NCBI RefSeq assembly: GCF_035222275.1
Contig: NC_085886.1
Coordinates: 744,001-808,000 of the forward strand
Direction of reading: 5' to 3'
DNA: 64,000 nucleotides
Source of the DNA: Podospora bellae-mahoneyi
Taxonomy: Eukaryota; Ascomycota; Sordariomycetes; Sordariales; Podosporaceae
Shown: positions 1 through 11,498 of the stretch, in pieces
Numbering within the stretch: position 1 is the first letter of the stretch
Layout of the letters: every line of letters begins with the position of its first letter
Notes under the pieces: generated by a model
Databases searched by the model: none
Seen by the model: only the letters and a program-made list of their open reading frames with translations
Told to the model about the DNA's origin: nothing
Translations under genes and position numbers: made by a program

Positions 1-475
1 GTGTAGGAGCGGACGATTTCCTTGGTGGTGCCATCGGGCTGGGGGAGATGGGCGCCGATCGAGATGTGCTGGCCGATGGGGAGGCCGAGGATATCGGATG
101 GGTTGGGGAGAGCGAAGCGGTAGCTAGAGGGCGTTGGTTAGTTGGTGGCTATTGATGCCGGCGGGCAGGAAGTGGCTTACATGGCTACATTGTGGGAGAT
201 GATGGTCTTCTCCTTGAGCTCAAACTCCTGGAAGGCATCTGGCTTGAGGACCTTCTTGGGCTCTGCATGGACGTTAGCTAACGCTCCCTAGGAATGGCCA
301 GAGTGTTCCAATGTGACATACGGGTCCGGATGAACTTGATGGCGCCGAGGGCAATGGCGACGAGCACGGCGTAGTGCAGGAACTCGCGCTTCAGAATGGC
401 GGTGCCGAGCACGATGAGACCGGCCGGGATGTATATCCCGTCGACATACTTCTTCGCAAGCAGAGAGTCGGACAT
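1..475 (-). CDS. CBR1: NADH-cytochrome b5 reductase, N-terminal part (runs off the left edge)
   Basis: Membrane-bound FAD enzyme that passes electrons from NADH to cytochrome b5 for sterol and fatty-acid desaturation, on ER or outer mitochondrial membrane. Exons read as 322-475, 181-262 and 1-123, with GTATGT and GTAAGC donors and matching phase. The start at 475 begins [15 protein letters not shown] and is followed by a hydrophobic anchor at about residues 12-45. The last exon carries [19 protein letters not shown], the family's FAD/lipid-loop region, and then the RSYT FAD-binding motif at the window edge. The FAD- and NADH-binding domains lie beyond the window. An in-frame GTG at 553 is not needed as a start. 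Family assignment is firm. CBR1 rather than the mitochondrial MCR1 is favoured because the N-terminus is a short anchor and not a cleavable presequence. Confidence 0.9.
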
Positions 476-1151
476 GTTGGGCGATTCGGCTGTGTCGATC
501 TGTCTGGCCGTGGACGACAGAAGGTGAGGAGAGGATCTAGAGAGGTGACGCACGAGGTGAGTCCGTCCGCAACCGCCAAAAAAAAAGGATCAAGACGGGG
601 AGCCGTCAACTGAAAAATGATTTCTCGAGCGTCGAGCGGAACGGGGGTGGGAGACTGAAAGTGGGCCGATTTGGCGCGGGCTGGACCGATTCTGCCCGGG
701 GAGTGGCTTCTGAAAACCGGGGCCCCACCAAATCTACAGCGATGGTGCCGCCTGTGGTTCAACAATTCTGGTACCCCCCGGCTGGTTGACACCTTGTTGG
801 CATCTTGGCAGCGTCGTCGCGTCTTGACGGGGCAGTGACAAAAAGTGACAGGCCAGCTATACTATCTGATAGTAGCGATAACACCGAGTCCTCCGATGGG
901 CGGACGCCATTGTTTAGAAAGGTGAAGCAATGCTTCGTCCGACGCACAACATCAAGGGTCTGCATCTCCTCAGACAGCGCCTCTCAACACCCGGCCCGTC
1001 CTTGGCTCCCGCTCAGCGTGTTATTGTCGAACAAGCTTCTGCTTCCTTCGCCAGACGATTTAGCGGTGGAACCTTGAAGAAGCCCCAGAGACAACCCCAC
1101 CATCGCGGCACAGGTGCAACAAGAGATTTACCGGGTAAACACATCCCAGCC
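476..1151. other. Divergent promoter between CBR1 and the DUF3605 gene
   Basis: These 676 bases separate two divergent starts. An A-run at about 578-587 is the only low-complexity stretch. If the DUF3605 gene starts at the upstream ATG at 930, the promoter shrinks to about 450 bases. I see no other gene here. Confidence 0.5.
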
Positions 1152-1858
1152 ATGGGTGAGAATACCGATACACTGGCCCAGGTCGACGCTCCCTTTCCCC
1201 TGACAGAGGTCGACAAATGGGTGCTCTCACAGACCGACGAAGAGTTCAAATGCCATGACTGGGACGAGTTATGTGTGATCCTTCGTACGGCTTGCCCATA
1301 CTGCTCATCTATTTGGTGCCCTGAGACTACTCATCTAACACATGCTCAGAGAACAACGATCTCCATCTTCTCAAGAGAAAGCCATCCGATCTTCGGCGGT
1401 ACATCAAGTGGACTACCGAGACAAAAGCCGAGTATGGCAACATAACCAACTTTCTCATTACCCATCGGCTCCCCAAGGCCTGGGGCAAACCACCCTTCAC
1501 TCCAGCTTCCAGTATCCCGTTTGAGAACCCATCCGACTACCGCGTTCTCATGAATGACTGGCCCTACGGCTTCGCTCCAGGCATATCTCACATCGTTGTC
1601 TGGACACGCACTCCCATTGCCACAGATGATACCGTCGGAGACATGACGCATCAAAGCAGGAAGATCGTGGCCGATTTCATCAAGAGATTCTTCGTAGACC
1701 GGCTCGGACCGGGAGGCGAGAAAAAGGTGATTTGGTTCAAGAATTGGGTGGCCCTTCAGAGTGTGCGGACAGTCGATCATGTCCACGTGTTGGTGAGGGA
1801 TGTAGAGCCGCAGGTGCTGGAGGAGTGGTCAAGGGAGCTCGAATGCCACAAGGCATAA
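1152..1858 (+). CDS. DUF3605 family protein (N-acetylglucosamine-induced GIG1-like)
   Basis: Small soluble fungal protein of the DUF3605 family; the Candida member GIG1 is induced by N-acetylglucosamine, and the biochemical role is unknown. Two exons, 1152-1284 and 1350-1858, with donor GTACGG and acceptor CTCAG in matching phase, give 213 residues. Across the junction the protein reads VILQNNDLHLLKRKPSDLR, then NDWPYGFAPGISHIVVW, the family's most recognisable block, and it ends with a KNWVALQSVRTVDHVHVLV core. ATG 1152 sits in a good context (AGCCATGG). The frame stays open to another ATG at 930, which would add 74 basic, presequence-like residues. Its stop lies 29 bases from the convergent SND2-like gene, so the 3' UTRs must overlap. 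Confidence 0.8.
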
Positions 1859-1887
1859 GTATATAATAGAAGTTTCGTCGAGTAGAA

Positions 1888-2373
1888 TTAAGCTGCCGCC
1901 CGCCGTTGCTTGCGGTTGCCAACGGCAGGTGCACCGGCATCCGCGCTTCCACCTAGTTGAGCCATTTGCCTAGCAGCACCAAACATGCCATAGCCCTTGT
2001 AGAGCCCATAAGCGGGCACGATAGTCCATAGGAACCAAGCCCAGTTTCCGAAAAGAGCCACGAGAATGGCGGCGGCCCAAGTCACCCAGACCACGTCGAA
2101 CATGTACTCGGTGAGTCCAGCAGCCGCAAGATCCTCTCCGGATGACTTGAGAGCCTTGGTGGAGGGGTCGTATGTCGGACGGCCCGACTTTTCCAAGATG
2201 AACTGGCAGACAAAGCTGGGAAGCGAGAGGACGAACCAGGTCAGAAGGGACCGTGACCTGAAGATGAAGTTGAGCAGCAGGAAGAGGCCATTGACGATGA
2301 GTGAGCCGAGATGGAGGTTGTTGAGCGTTGCCACATTGGACTTGGCTCTATCTTTGCGTGCCTTTTGAGCCAT
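1888..2373 (-). CDS. SND2: SND2 / TMEM208 ER-targeting membrane protein
   Basis: Polytopic ER protein of the TMEM208/DUF788 family. The yeast homologue Snd2/Env10 belongs to the SND route, which delivers membrane proteins to the Sec61 translocon independently of SRP. One 161-residue exon is about the usual family length. MAQKARKDRAKSN is the typical basic N-terminus. Hydrophobic segments lie at about residues 22-38, 42-60, 94-108 and 110-128, and the tail is basic (GNRKQRRAAA). It is convergent with the DUF3605 gene and divergent from CDC27. Confidence 0.88.
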   Translation of the reverse strand: MAQKARKDRAKSNVATLNNLHLGSLIVNGLFLLLNFIFRSRSLLTWFVLSLPSFVCQFILEKSGRPTYDPSTKALKSSGEDLAAAGLTEYMFDVVWVTWAAAILVALFGNWAWFLWTIVPAYGLYKGYGMFGAARQMAQLGGSADAGAPAVGNRKQRRAAA

Positions 2374-3715
2374 GGTGAGATGCTGTGGTAGTCCAGGCTG
2401 AGTTGTCGAATTGGCGTGAGATGTCGTTGACGGTCGACGGTTGAGGAAAGACGTTGAAGTGGGTTTAAGCTCGAGCTAATGCCATTCGTGGCCGATTGCA
2501 GGACCCCTGGATGGACCCACACAAAATGAAGTGGCTTGATTCTACACGAAAACTTCGAAGAAAAGCGTTCATTTACATTTGAAGACATATGTGGTCTTTT
2601 TGGGGAAATGCAAGCGACACACGGCAGCACTTTATGAGCGGTTAACGCTATGTAAGACGGCGCTCGTCGAAAGAAGCAGCTTCGACGTTGGAAATCACCA
2701 AGAACGACTTTCAGGGACCTATGACGGCATCGTGTGGCTAGTTTGGCCCTTGCACGCGACCTCGAAGTACCAGAGCGAGAATCTTAGCCAACTATGCATT
2801 TTCATGAAATTTGCTAGGCATAATTATTGGAGACCAACGGCTACGGCTAATTGACTCTGTAGTATTTTTACTTGCTTACAGTCGATAATGAATATGCATG
2901 CGGCGAGGAGGGGCTGGGAATGTGCAGAAGACATTGACAGCGGTTATGTTGTGGCTGGGTACGGGTGGCTAGAGAGGAGAGAACCCACCGGAAAGGTTGG
3001 GTTGCCCGGCAGGTCCAACCGCTGACGGCGCGTAGCCAATGAAGGCTGGTTGCCGCGCCCACCACAACATCGCGAGACCCCCATTCACTTTCTTGTGGTG
3101 CTTCCCTCGAGTTCACGGGCACAAGCAGGGTTGAGAAGACCAGCTTGGGGCTGGATGTGCTGGATGACGACAAGCAGCTCTTCATCATTCGAGCCACCGC
3201 CTTCCCTTTACGTTTTTGGAAGCCATGCTCTCGGGGGTCCCGATAGAATTTGACGACAGTCCCAGGTTGCTACGTCTTGCGGGCCCGCCATTGTTGCCTT
3301 GTTTTTTTTCTATTGCTCTGCGTCGCCATCACTAACCACACTTCGACACCGCACGAAGCTGGCGACGCTCTTTGGCTCGACATCAGGTATTCGATTATCT
3401 GTCGCGATACTCTTAGGAGGCCAATAATCTTTTACTTAAATCACAACAGCTGCATCGACCATCTCTTTCCCGACGCCGCCCTCCCTGCCTATCCATCAAA
3501 ACACACCCCTCCAACGATTCTTTGTCGCCCACCCCTGGAAAACGTTTACGGCCAGCCTCTCGTTTGACCACCCGATCAAGGCTGCTTCATTCCACCAAGG
3601 TGCATCGACGAGGAGCAACGTCGTTTCTTGCGATTCCATGGATCAACGTAGCCGATAGCATCCCTCAATACTACCAGGTCGCATACCCCTATTCGGCGTC
3701 GCTGATCCTCACACG
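2374..3715. other. Divergent SND2/CDC27 spacer and long CDC27 leader
   Basis: These 1.34 kb lie between two divergent starts. The right third (about 3290-3715) is C/T-rich, as in long fungal 5' leaders, and has several ATGs that could act as upstream ORFs if transcribed. No protein family, tRNA or repeat is recognisable. Confidence 0.4.
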
Positions 3716-6221
3716 ATGGCACCTAATAGCGCCACGGTCGCCACATTGCTAAGGCAAACAGTTCACTATCATCTTGACAACTTTGCCTATGACAGCGCCA
3801 TATTCTTCGCCGAACGCCTGCAGGCCTACGACCCACGCTCCTCCGAATCAGCCTATCTACTATCCCTCTGCCATTTTCGCCTTGGCGATTCCAGATCGGC
3901 CTACGAAATCAGCAAGCCACCAGGCCTTCGAGGTGTACACTTGGGATGTGCCTTTATATTTGCGCAGGCCTGTTTTGACCTGGAGAAATACAAGGATGGA
4001 ATCACAGCTCTGGAGAAGGCGAGGGCACTGTGGGCTACTAAATGCAGCATCGGAAAACACAGCGCTTCATCAAGATCTCCGTATCCCGACGGCGCGGCGT
4101 GCAGCTGTCTTTTAGGAAAGTTATATCGAGCATTGGACGACAAGAAGAAAGCGGTACCATGCTTCGAGGAAGCGTTGAAAGCCAACCCTTTGATGTGGGA
4201 TGCCTTTACCGCGCTTTGCGATATGGGGGTCGACGTCAGGATACCAAATGTTTTCAGGTTTAATGAGCCGTTTGCGCGCAACTTCGACTTGGAAAACGGC
4301 ACAGCAAGCGAACCGAACGGCCCCGAGCCCCTCCAAAGGAAGGCTGGCATACAATCAACCAGCGAGAGTGATCCATTTGACGCCCCCCGTCCTGCAACGT
4401 ACCATATGGACCCTTCCAGAAACGACTTATTTACCGAACCTGCCCCTAATGACTTGATGGCCAAGTTTGCTGCGGCCCACTCGAGGTACAATGGCAATCA
4501 AGGAAGCAGGAATGGATCGGATGGAATGGAAACCCCAACTGGCTCTGCGCCGGTTGGTGCTCCTGAGCCTCAGGTATCACGATTAGGTCACCCGTCGGAA
4601 CCACCACAGGCACCAAACCGTCGGACCCGTGGTGCCCAAGCAGTGGAACCTGCCATCTTCGAACCTCCACCAAGACTTGGTGGTTATCGTTTGGGTTCAA
4701 AGAGAAGAGAAAGAACCCAAGAACAAGCAGCAGATCCATCAACAGATAATTGGTCCAAACCTACCGCGATTTCATCAGTGACCGATAGAAAACGCACAGC
4801 ATCGGGGCATCCAGTACAGCCACGTCCAGCCAATGGTGAGGAGCCACGGAGGAGTGCGAGACTGAATGTGTTGCCGAGACCACCTGCGTCGAGGGCGAAC
4901 GCTGGTGCTACGGCTCTGGGGACCACGGCTACCCGAGAACTGAGGAAGGCTAGACCCCCTATTTCTAGGATAGGCCGCCCAGGGGCAGCCGTGGTTGGCA
5001 GGGTTGTTAGTGGCAATCGGAAGCCTATTGAGGAAAATGGAATGGATGTCGATCAGGCCGAAGCTCCGCGGTTTAAGGAACCGCCGCCGATGGTGCAAGC
5101 GCCACCGCCCAAGATGACGCTTGTTGAACCTGAGCCGGTCAAGATTGACGAAGCATTGAGATGGATTCTAGAGCTCTTGAAAAAGATGGCCACTGGATAC
5201 CTCCTCTCATCACAATTCCGCTGCAAAGACGCGTTGGCGGCGTTTCTGTCGCTCCCTCGCAGCCACCAAGACACCCCATGGGTGTTGGCCCGGATGGGCA
5301 GGGCGCAATATGAGCAGGCAAATTATGCTGAAGCCGAAAAGCTATTCAGACGCCTCCGAATGCTAGCCCCTACTCGCCACGAGGACATGGAGGTATACTC
5401 AACAGTCCTCTGGCATCTCAGGAAGGAGACTGATCTATCGTTCCTGGCACACGAACTCGTCGACGCCGTATGGGATTCACCCTATGCCTGGTGCGCCTTG
5501 GGCAATGCGTGGTCCCTTGCTTGCGATCACGAGCAGGCGCTGCGTTGTTTCAAGCGTGCGATTCAGCTACACCCCAAATTCGCCTACGCGTACACACTCC
5601 AAGGACACGAGCACGTAGAGAATGAGGAATATGACAAGGCCCTTACGGCATATCGACAGGCTATTTCAGCCGACAAGCGGCATTACAATGCCTACTACGG
5701 AATCGGGAAGGTGTTTGAAAAGTTGGGCAATTGGGACAAGGCGCTGAGTCATTACAAGGCAGCTTTGGTTATCCACCCAGACCACGCTGTCTTGATTTGT
5801 TGCGTGGGAACTGTGCTGCAACGGCAGAAGCAGATCGGCCAGGCGCTTCCTTACTTCTCTCGGGCCGTCGAGCTGGCGCCACGGGCACCGGAAATCCGAC
5901 ACAAGAAAGCCCGGGCTCTCATGGCGACTGGTCAGTTCGAAGAAGCGCAGCAGGAGCTTTTGGTTCTGCGGGATCTTGCGCCGGACAAGGCGCAAGTACA
6001 CTTTTTGCTTGGCAAACTGTCCAAGTTGCTCGGAGACAAGAAGTTGGCAGTGCGCCACTTCACCATTGCTCTGAGTCTAGATCCCAAGGTAAATTCTCTC
6101 CCAATCGTGCATTACTGAGAGCATGACACTGACAAATTTATTGCAGGCGAGTTCACAAATCAAACAGGAGATCGAGGGCCTGGAAGACGATGATTGCATA
6201 GAGGACTCGATGGTGCATTGA
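3716..6221 (+). CDS. CDC27: Anaphase-promoting complex subunit 3 (Cdc27 / BimA / Nuc2)
   Basis: TPR scaffold of the APC/C ubiquitin ligase, which drives the metaphase-anaphase transition and mitotic exit in the nucleus and binds Cdc20/Cdh1 tails. Exons 3716-6088 and 6147-6221, with donor GTAAAT, acceptor TTGCAG and phase 0, give 815 residues, normal for the family. The N-terminal APC3 domain spans about residues 10-165 and starts LLRQTVHYHLDNFAYDSAI. A disordered S/P/R-rich linker at about 175-470 is typical of Cdc27 and is often phosphorylated. TPRs run from about 475 to 790 and include YAYTLQGHEHVENEEYDKA. The last exon adds a 24-residue acidic tail ending DDDCIEDSMVH. Without the intron the protein would end a few codons after 6088. 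Confidence 0.95.
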
Positions 6222-7507
6222 GTCTCACGAGTATTATGATGACGTTGGAACATGAAGTTATCCTGTCCTCCGAATCGAACGAAATATTGATGGAGTATCC
6301 AGTCCACCTCGTGAGCGTGTGGAAATCAACTGGAGCTCAGGGCAAGAGGAGTGAGTGTTTTCCCAAGGGGGGAGCGACTGTAGAGGGGGCATCGGTTTTT
6401 TCTTTCTTCATCACAGCAGGTCGGCATTGTTTTGCATGGCAATGGCGTTTCTGGAGGGCACAAGGTGTGTAACACCCAGGGTCGGGCTGGGCCTTTGGTT
6501 TTTTGTATGAGTAGTTCAGCATGCATTGTCCGGCATGTATAGGATGGAGTTGGCGGACATCAACAACACAATAAGCAAGACGGAAGGGCGGACTGGGAAA
6601 TGGGCTGTAGAAAGGGTAGGGTGTACAAAAATGGATCATAATACAGGCATTAGGTTGGCTGACCTGACTGCCAGCTTGAAGATGGCAACCAGCGTGTCCT
6701 TCTATCCGAGATCACTTCGTGATGTGACGCGTGAGTACCTTGGTACCTCAAGAGTGGAAGACTCGGTTGAGGAGTCTAGCCGGCTGATTTGACAAAGTGT
6801 TGCCTCTCAGAGATGGAGCTGATGGACACCCTGTGGAAAATACAAATATGCAGCAGGCACCCGTTTTCCAGGCTTCCTCCCCTCTTTCTCTCTGTTCTTC
6901 ATCAGTGTCGCGTTTTTTTGTTGGATCCGAAAAAGGAAATTCCAGATAATGAGGGGATCACCGACCCATGCACGGACCACCGCTGCATTGATTTTCTGGC
7001 TGATCTCGCTCTGATCCAAGGGGGAAAGAAGGGAAAGCACGGGCCATTTTTTGGCTCCAAAACGCACTGGCCGCAACCAAGCGCACCCAACGGCAACAAA
7101 AAGTTGGAATCACAGCGCGCATTTTTCTGGCAGCGATTGCGCCGCCAATTCACGGCTGGGTTTTGCACATCAAAAGTGGGTGATTTTTTCCCTTTACCCA
7201 AAAAATCTGGCCACACACCCCCCTGTCTCCCAACCTGAAAAAGGTTTAGTGCCCTTTTTTGGTGTCCTGCCCTGCTGCGCAAAGTGAATCAGTGATTGTG
7301 AGGTGCTCCCGTGTGTGGTTCTCCGCCTGCGGCTTTGGAAGTTACCTGCTGTATTTATTTCCCAACTCTCCCTCTCTCTCACTTTTGCCAACTTCTCACT
7401 TTACTGCTTCATCCATCAATCGCTGTTAGTATCGTCGATTTACATATCGTCGATTTCTTCATCAACAAGTATCCATCTCAACTACTTTTTAACAAACCTT
7501 CATCAAG
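6222..7507. other. Spacer and promoter upstream of histone H4
   Basis: These 1.29 kb hold the CDC27 3' end and the H4 promoter and leader. The last 150 bases are C/T-rich, as in strong fungal promoters. The open frames here have no recognisable domain. Confidence 0.4.
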
Positions 7508-8185
<678 letters not shown>

Positions 8186-8580
8186 ACACCTCCGCCGATC
8201 ACCTATTGATAATCAAAGCGTGTTTTCTCTTTATTCGCGGTCGGTTTTTTCACAACATATTTGGCATGATGGACACACAACCAGATCAGGGATGGTGGTT
8301 ATAAGCTCTGTGTTTTTTGTTCAGGCTGGCGTTTATGGAATACTCGGGAGGGAGGGGGGAAACATTCATGGCGATGGATGATTTGCAATACCAGGCAGAA
8401 GAACGAATGAACATAATACCCTACTTTTGTGTTTAGACCTGAAATGTGATGTGATGTGATGATATTATGGTGTTTTTGGGTATCTAACAACCCTGTCCTC
8501 CAACAACGAACGTGTATGTGATCATTCGCGTCTTGGGGGTATCTGACTGTCCTCTTCTACCGTCGCGTAATCCTCACTGT
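8186..8580. other. 3' regions between convergent H4 and TRS20
   Basis: These 395 bases hold the two convergent 3' ends. A short TGTGATGTGATGTGATGAT repeat lies at about 8448-8464. No gene is seen. Confidence 0.4.
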
Positions 8581-9111
8581 CTAAAGATACTTCCTCCCCG
8601 CCGCCGCAACCCTCTGCCTAAAAACCGGACTCCTAATCTCCATATTCGGCGCCTTGTAAAACGGGCTCATGACCGCCTTGACATAATTCTCGTACACCTC
8701 CCCCATAAAATTCTTGATGGCCTCCTCCGTCTGGGGAGACGTAGGATTCGCCCCGACAGAAGTAGAGTTCACCCTCGACGAGGCGGCCGCCTGCGCCGTG
8801 TTGGCCTCCCCGTTGGCGGCGGGGACAGAAGTGGTGGGCTGGTGAAGTAGCAGAAATTTGACGTTGGAGGCGGTGACGAAGGCGGAGATGTAGTTTTGGA
8901 AGAACTTGTCGATTACTTTTAGGTAGAGGCCTGGCTGGGTCCACTGGAGCTCCTCGACGATATCGAGGGAGGAGTGGAGGATGAACTGGTTGAGGTGGCG
9001 GGCTTGGTCAGTGAAGCGGGGGTGGCCGTCGCCGCCGGATTTGGAGGTGCCGAATTCGTGTTCGAAGAGGGGGGTGTCGAGGGGGGAGAGGATGGCGAAG
9101 TAGTAGGACAT
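8581..9111 (-). CDS. TRS20: TRAPP complex subunit Trs20 (sedlin / TRAPPC2)
   Basis: Small longin-fold subunit shared by TRAPP complexes, which tether ER-Golgi vesicles and activate Rab1/Ypt1 or Rab11; the human homologue is mutated in SEDT. A single exon gives 176 residues. The family N-terminus MSYYFAILSPLDTPLFEHEF is present, followed by FILHSSLDIVEELQW and the C-terminal KNFMGEVYENYVKAVMSPFY helix. An insert rich in N/A/S/T at about residues 100-130 (EANTAQAAASSRVNST region) makes it longer than the roughly 140-residue animal protein, as is usual in fungi. It is divergent from the mL60 gene. Confidence 0.95.
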   Translation of the reverse strand: MSYYFAILSPLDTPLFEHEFGTSKSGGDGHPRFTDQARHLNQFILHSSLDIVEELQWTQPGLYLKVIDKFFQNYISAFVTASNVKFLLLHQPTTSVPAANGEANTAQAAASSRVNSTSVGANPTSPQTEEAIKNFMGEVYENYVKAVMSPFYKAPNMEIRSPVFRQRVAAAGRKYL

Positions 9112-9573
9112 CTTTTCGAGCTCTGTCTAGTAGGAGATATCGGGGGATAGAGGGGAGTGGTTGCGCCGGGATCGTTCGCCGTGTGGGGGTTTGGTATGTT
9201 GATTTCGTGTGGATGTGTTCAGTCGGAATCGATAGTCTTCATCATCGGCCGATCAGGGGCTGGGTATCAGTCAAGCGTATTGTAGATTCTTGGATGTTGG
9301 AGATAGCTTCAGCATTTCATCGATAAGCCGGACAGGACAGCTCCAGAAGGTCACCCATCCCAGGCGCTAGCGCTGCAAGGCGGCAGCTGGGAGTGGGTCG
9401 CGGGGTGCCCCATAAATCAATCAACGGGGCGCTCGGCGCCCAGTGATTGGCCTGCCGCCGGCGAGCCACGATTTTTTGGAAAAGAGGCCCGCCGCCGACA
9501 AAGTCCCGAGCGGTTTGAACGTCCGAGTCTCTCCAACCCCCCCCTCCCCAACCCCAGCAGACAAACGGTCAAC
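9112..9573. other. Divergent promoter TRS20 / mL60
   Basis: 462 bases between two divergent starts, with GC-rich blocks at about 9360-9480 and one ATTGG (CCAAT box) near 9446. No gene is seen. Confidence 0.4.
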
Positions 9574-10026
9574 ATGTTTGGGGCCTTCAGAGCGACGAAT
9601 TCCCTGAGCGGGGGTCTTCTATGGTAATACAGAACTATCCACCGAGAAATATGTCACGGGCAACGGGCTGACGCAAAAACAGGAAGATCCCATGGCGCCT
9701 CTCCCCCACGCAAAAGTACCGCCAACGACAGAGGCTAAAGGCCGTCGATAACGTCGTCGAGACACTGAGCACGGCGCTGGCAAAGAAGGGCGAGACGGTC
9801 AAGTCGTTGGAGCGGTGGAAGGCCGAGATGCCTACCGAGGCTGAGATGCTGGCGAAGGACAAGTACACCATTTTCGACCGGAAAGAGAAGAGATACCGCA
9901 AGGGCATTCACAGTACGTGGGATTTATACAGGATTTGGGTAAGGCTGGTATTGGCGGCTAACATGGACTCTAGAACTCCCCAAGTGGACTCGCGTGTCGC
10001 AAAGACTCAACCCACCTGGTTTCTAA
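9574..10026 (+). CDS. MRPL31: Mitochondrial large-subunit ribosomal protein mL60 (YmL31)
   Basis: Fungus-specific protein of the mitochondrial 54S ribosomal subunit. Three exons, 9574-9623, 9683-9912 and 9974-10026, are all in phase and give 110 residues. The protein starts MFGAFRATNSLSGGLLWKIP and ends KWTRVSQRLNPPGF, both typical of Sordariomycete mL60. The internal block KYTIFDRKEKRYRKGIHKLP spans the second junction. The first exon would stop four bases into its intron (TGG TAA), so splicing is required. Confidence 0.93.
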
Positions 10027-10355
10027 ACCAGAGACGATGGGCGTAGGCTTGGACATGTATATCCTGTGTATTATACCAAATGAAATCCAAGGCGTTTATG
10101 ATGGGATTTGATAGAACAAAATCGATATTCTAAACTACACTTGATGTTTAATCACAAAGGTCCAGACAGGAGCCCGGGCTCCGTGGTGATTGATCAGGAT
10201 TCACATCAGCTATACAGCCTTCTAATAGTCGGCCAATGCAGGCCTGGAAGTAACACATTATGTCTGTCGTACGTGGAAAAATCATTCTTTGATGTTTCCA
10301 GGGTATCAAGTTCCGATCAGTTGGCCAGCGCAACCAGTCAACAATCTTAGCCCAC
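10027..10355. other. 3' regions between convergent mL60 and CBP20
   Basis: These 329 bases contain no recognisable gene. The two transcripts converge here. Confidence 0.4.
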
Positions 10356-11051
10356 CTATCTCAGCCGTCCGTCATCAACAAAGTCCCTGCCTTCACGCTC
10401 CCGCGCAATAGCGCGGCCGAGGCCACCGCGACCTTCATCGTAATCTTCGCGGTACTCGTCACGCACCTGTCCTCCCGACTTTCCGCGGCCATACTGTCGA
10501 CCCTCCTCGAAACCAGGATCCAGATCCGTTCTAATGATACGTTCGTCCAGCTTGGTTCCTCCAATATACTTCATACAATCCAGCGCATCCTGATGTGTGT
10601 AGTACTCAACAAAGCAGAACCCACACGGCGTCTTGTTGAATCTGTCGAGCCCCATGACCAATCGCTTGATTTCGCCACATTTGCTGAAAAGCTCGTACAC
10701 TTGCTCCTCGGTGGTGAAGAAGGACCTAAACAACAGTCAGCCTTGTAGACCTCGGGAGGCTTCGCGTCGAGAGAGGGGGGACTTGCAGGTTGCCCACATA
10801 AAGAGTGGTGGCATTCTTCAATGGGTCGTCGTCCTCCCGGTTCTCGGGGTGCATGCCTGCTGTGTCGTCATCGCCATCACGTTGGTCCTTGTCGAATCGT
10901 CTTCGCTTGTGCTGTACAGTAGTTGCAGTGGTTAGATGCCATGTCTTTGCGGAAGTCGAAGCTAAAGTCAGACGAGGGAACTCACTCTGGCGTTGTTAAA
11001 GTAGGCGCTTGGGCGGTCAAGACGGTCTACTGTGGCGCGTACTCCTCTCAT
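10356..11051 (-). CDS. CBC2: Nuclear cap-binding protein subunit 2 (CBP20)
   Basis: The RRM subunit that binds the m7G cap of nuclear transcripts together with CBP80 and supports splicing, 3' processing and export. Exons 10986-11051, 10787-10911 and 10356-10725 give 186 residues. The RRM reads [20 protein letters not shown] with RNP1 CGFCFVEYY, and the cap-binding tail [20 protein letters not shown] is intact. The second intron (10726-10786) only works with donor GCAAGT: the exon ends in CT, the next begins with G, and CTG TCC restores the invariant GNLSF. Reading on to the nearby GT would give GNLQ and break the family sequence. It is divergent from NUP82. Confidence 0.95.
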
Positions 11052-11498
11052 CTTGATGGGTATAATTTTCGTGATAAATGTTTGTTGAAAGTTGAACCGT
11101 TGCCTCAGCCTGTCGCATCTGTCAGCGACTTTCAATTCTAGGTGGGCCCCTGCGGCAGCGCACCAGACAGGGGTGGGTCCAGTGATAGCATTGCCAAGAC
11201 ACCTGTGCCTGCCACAAAATCAAAAGCTAGCGAGCTGGCCGGGCGACGCCAGAGGAACGCGCTAAGAGAACCAGCAGCTCCTTTGAAGAGCTTCCATTTC
11301 CAGCCATCTCGAACAAATCAGCCCTGCTTCTTTTTTTGCTGTATACTTTGGGCACTGCCAACTGTTTGATCACATCACACCCTGACGCATCGTGCCAGTC
11401 CTCACTCTTTCCGCGATATCGATTTCGATTTGACGACAGTTTGGACAAAGCAAAACCTTGCAATCGCAACACTACCACGCCCTGCGCTGGCAGCGAAC
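11052..11498. other. Divergent promoter CBP20 / NUP82
   Basis: 447 bases between divergent starts, with nothing recognisable beyond promoter sequence. Confidence 0.4.
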
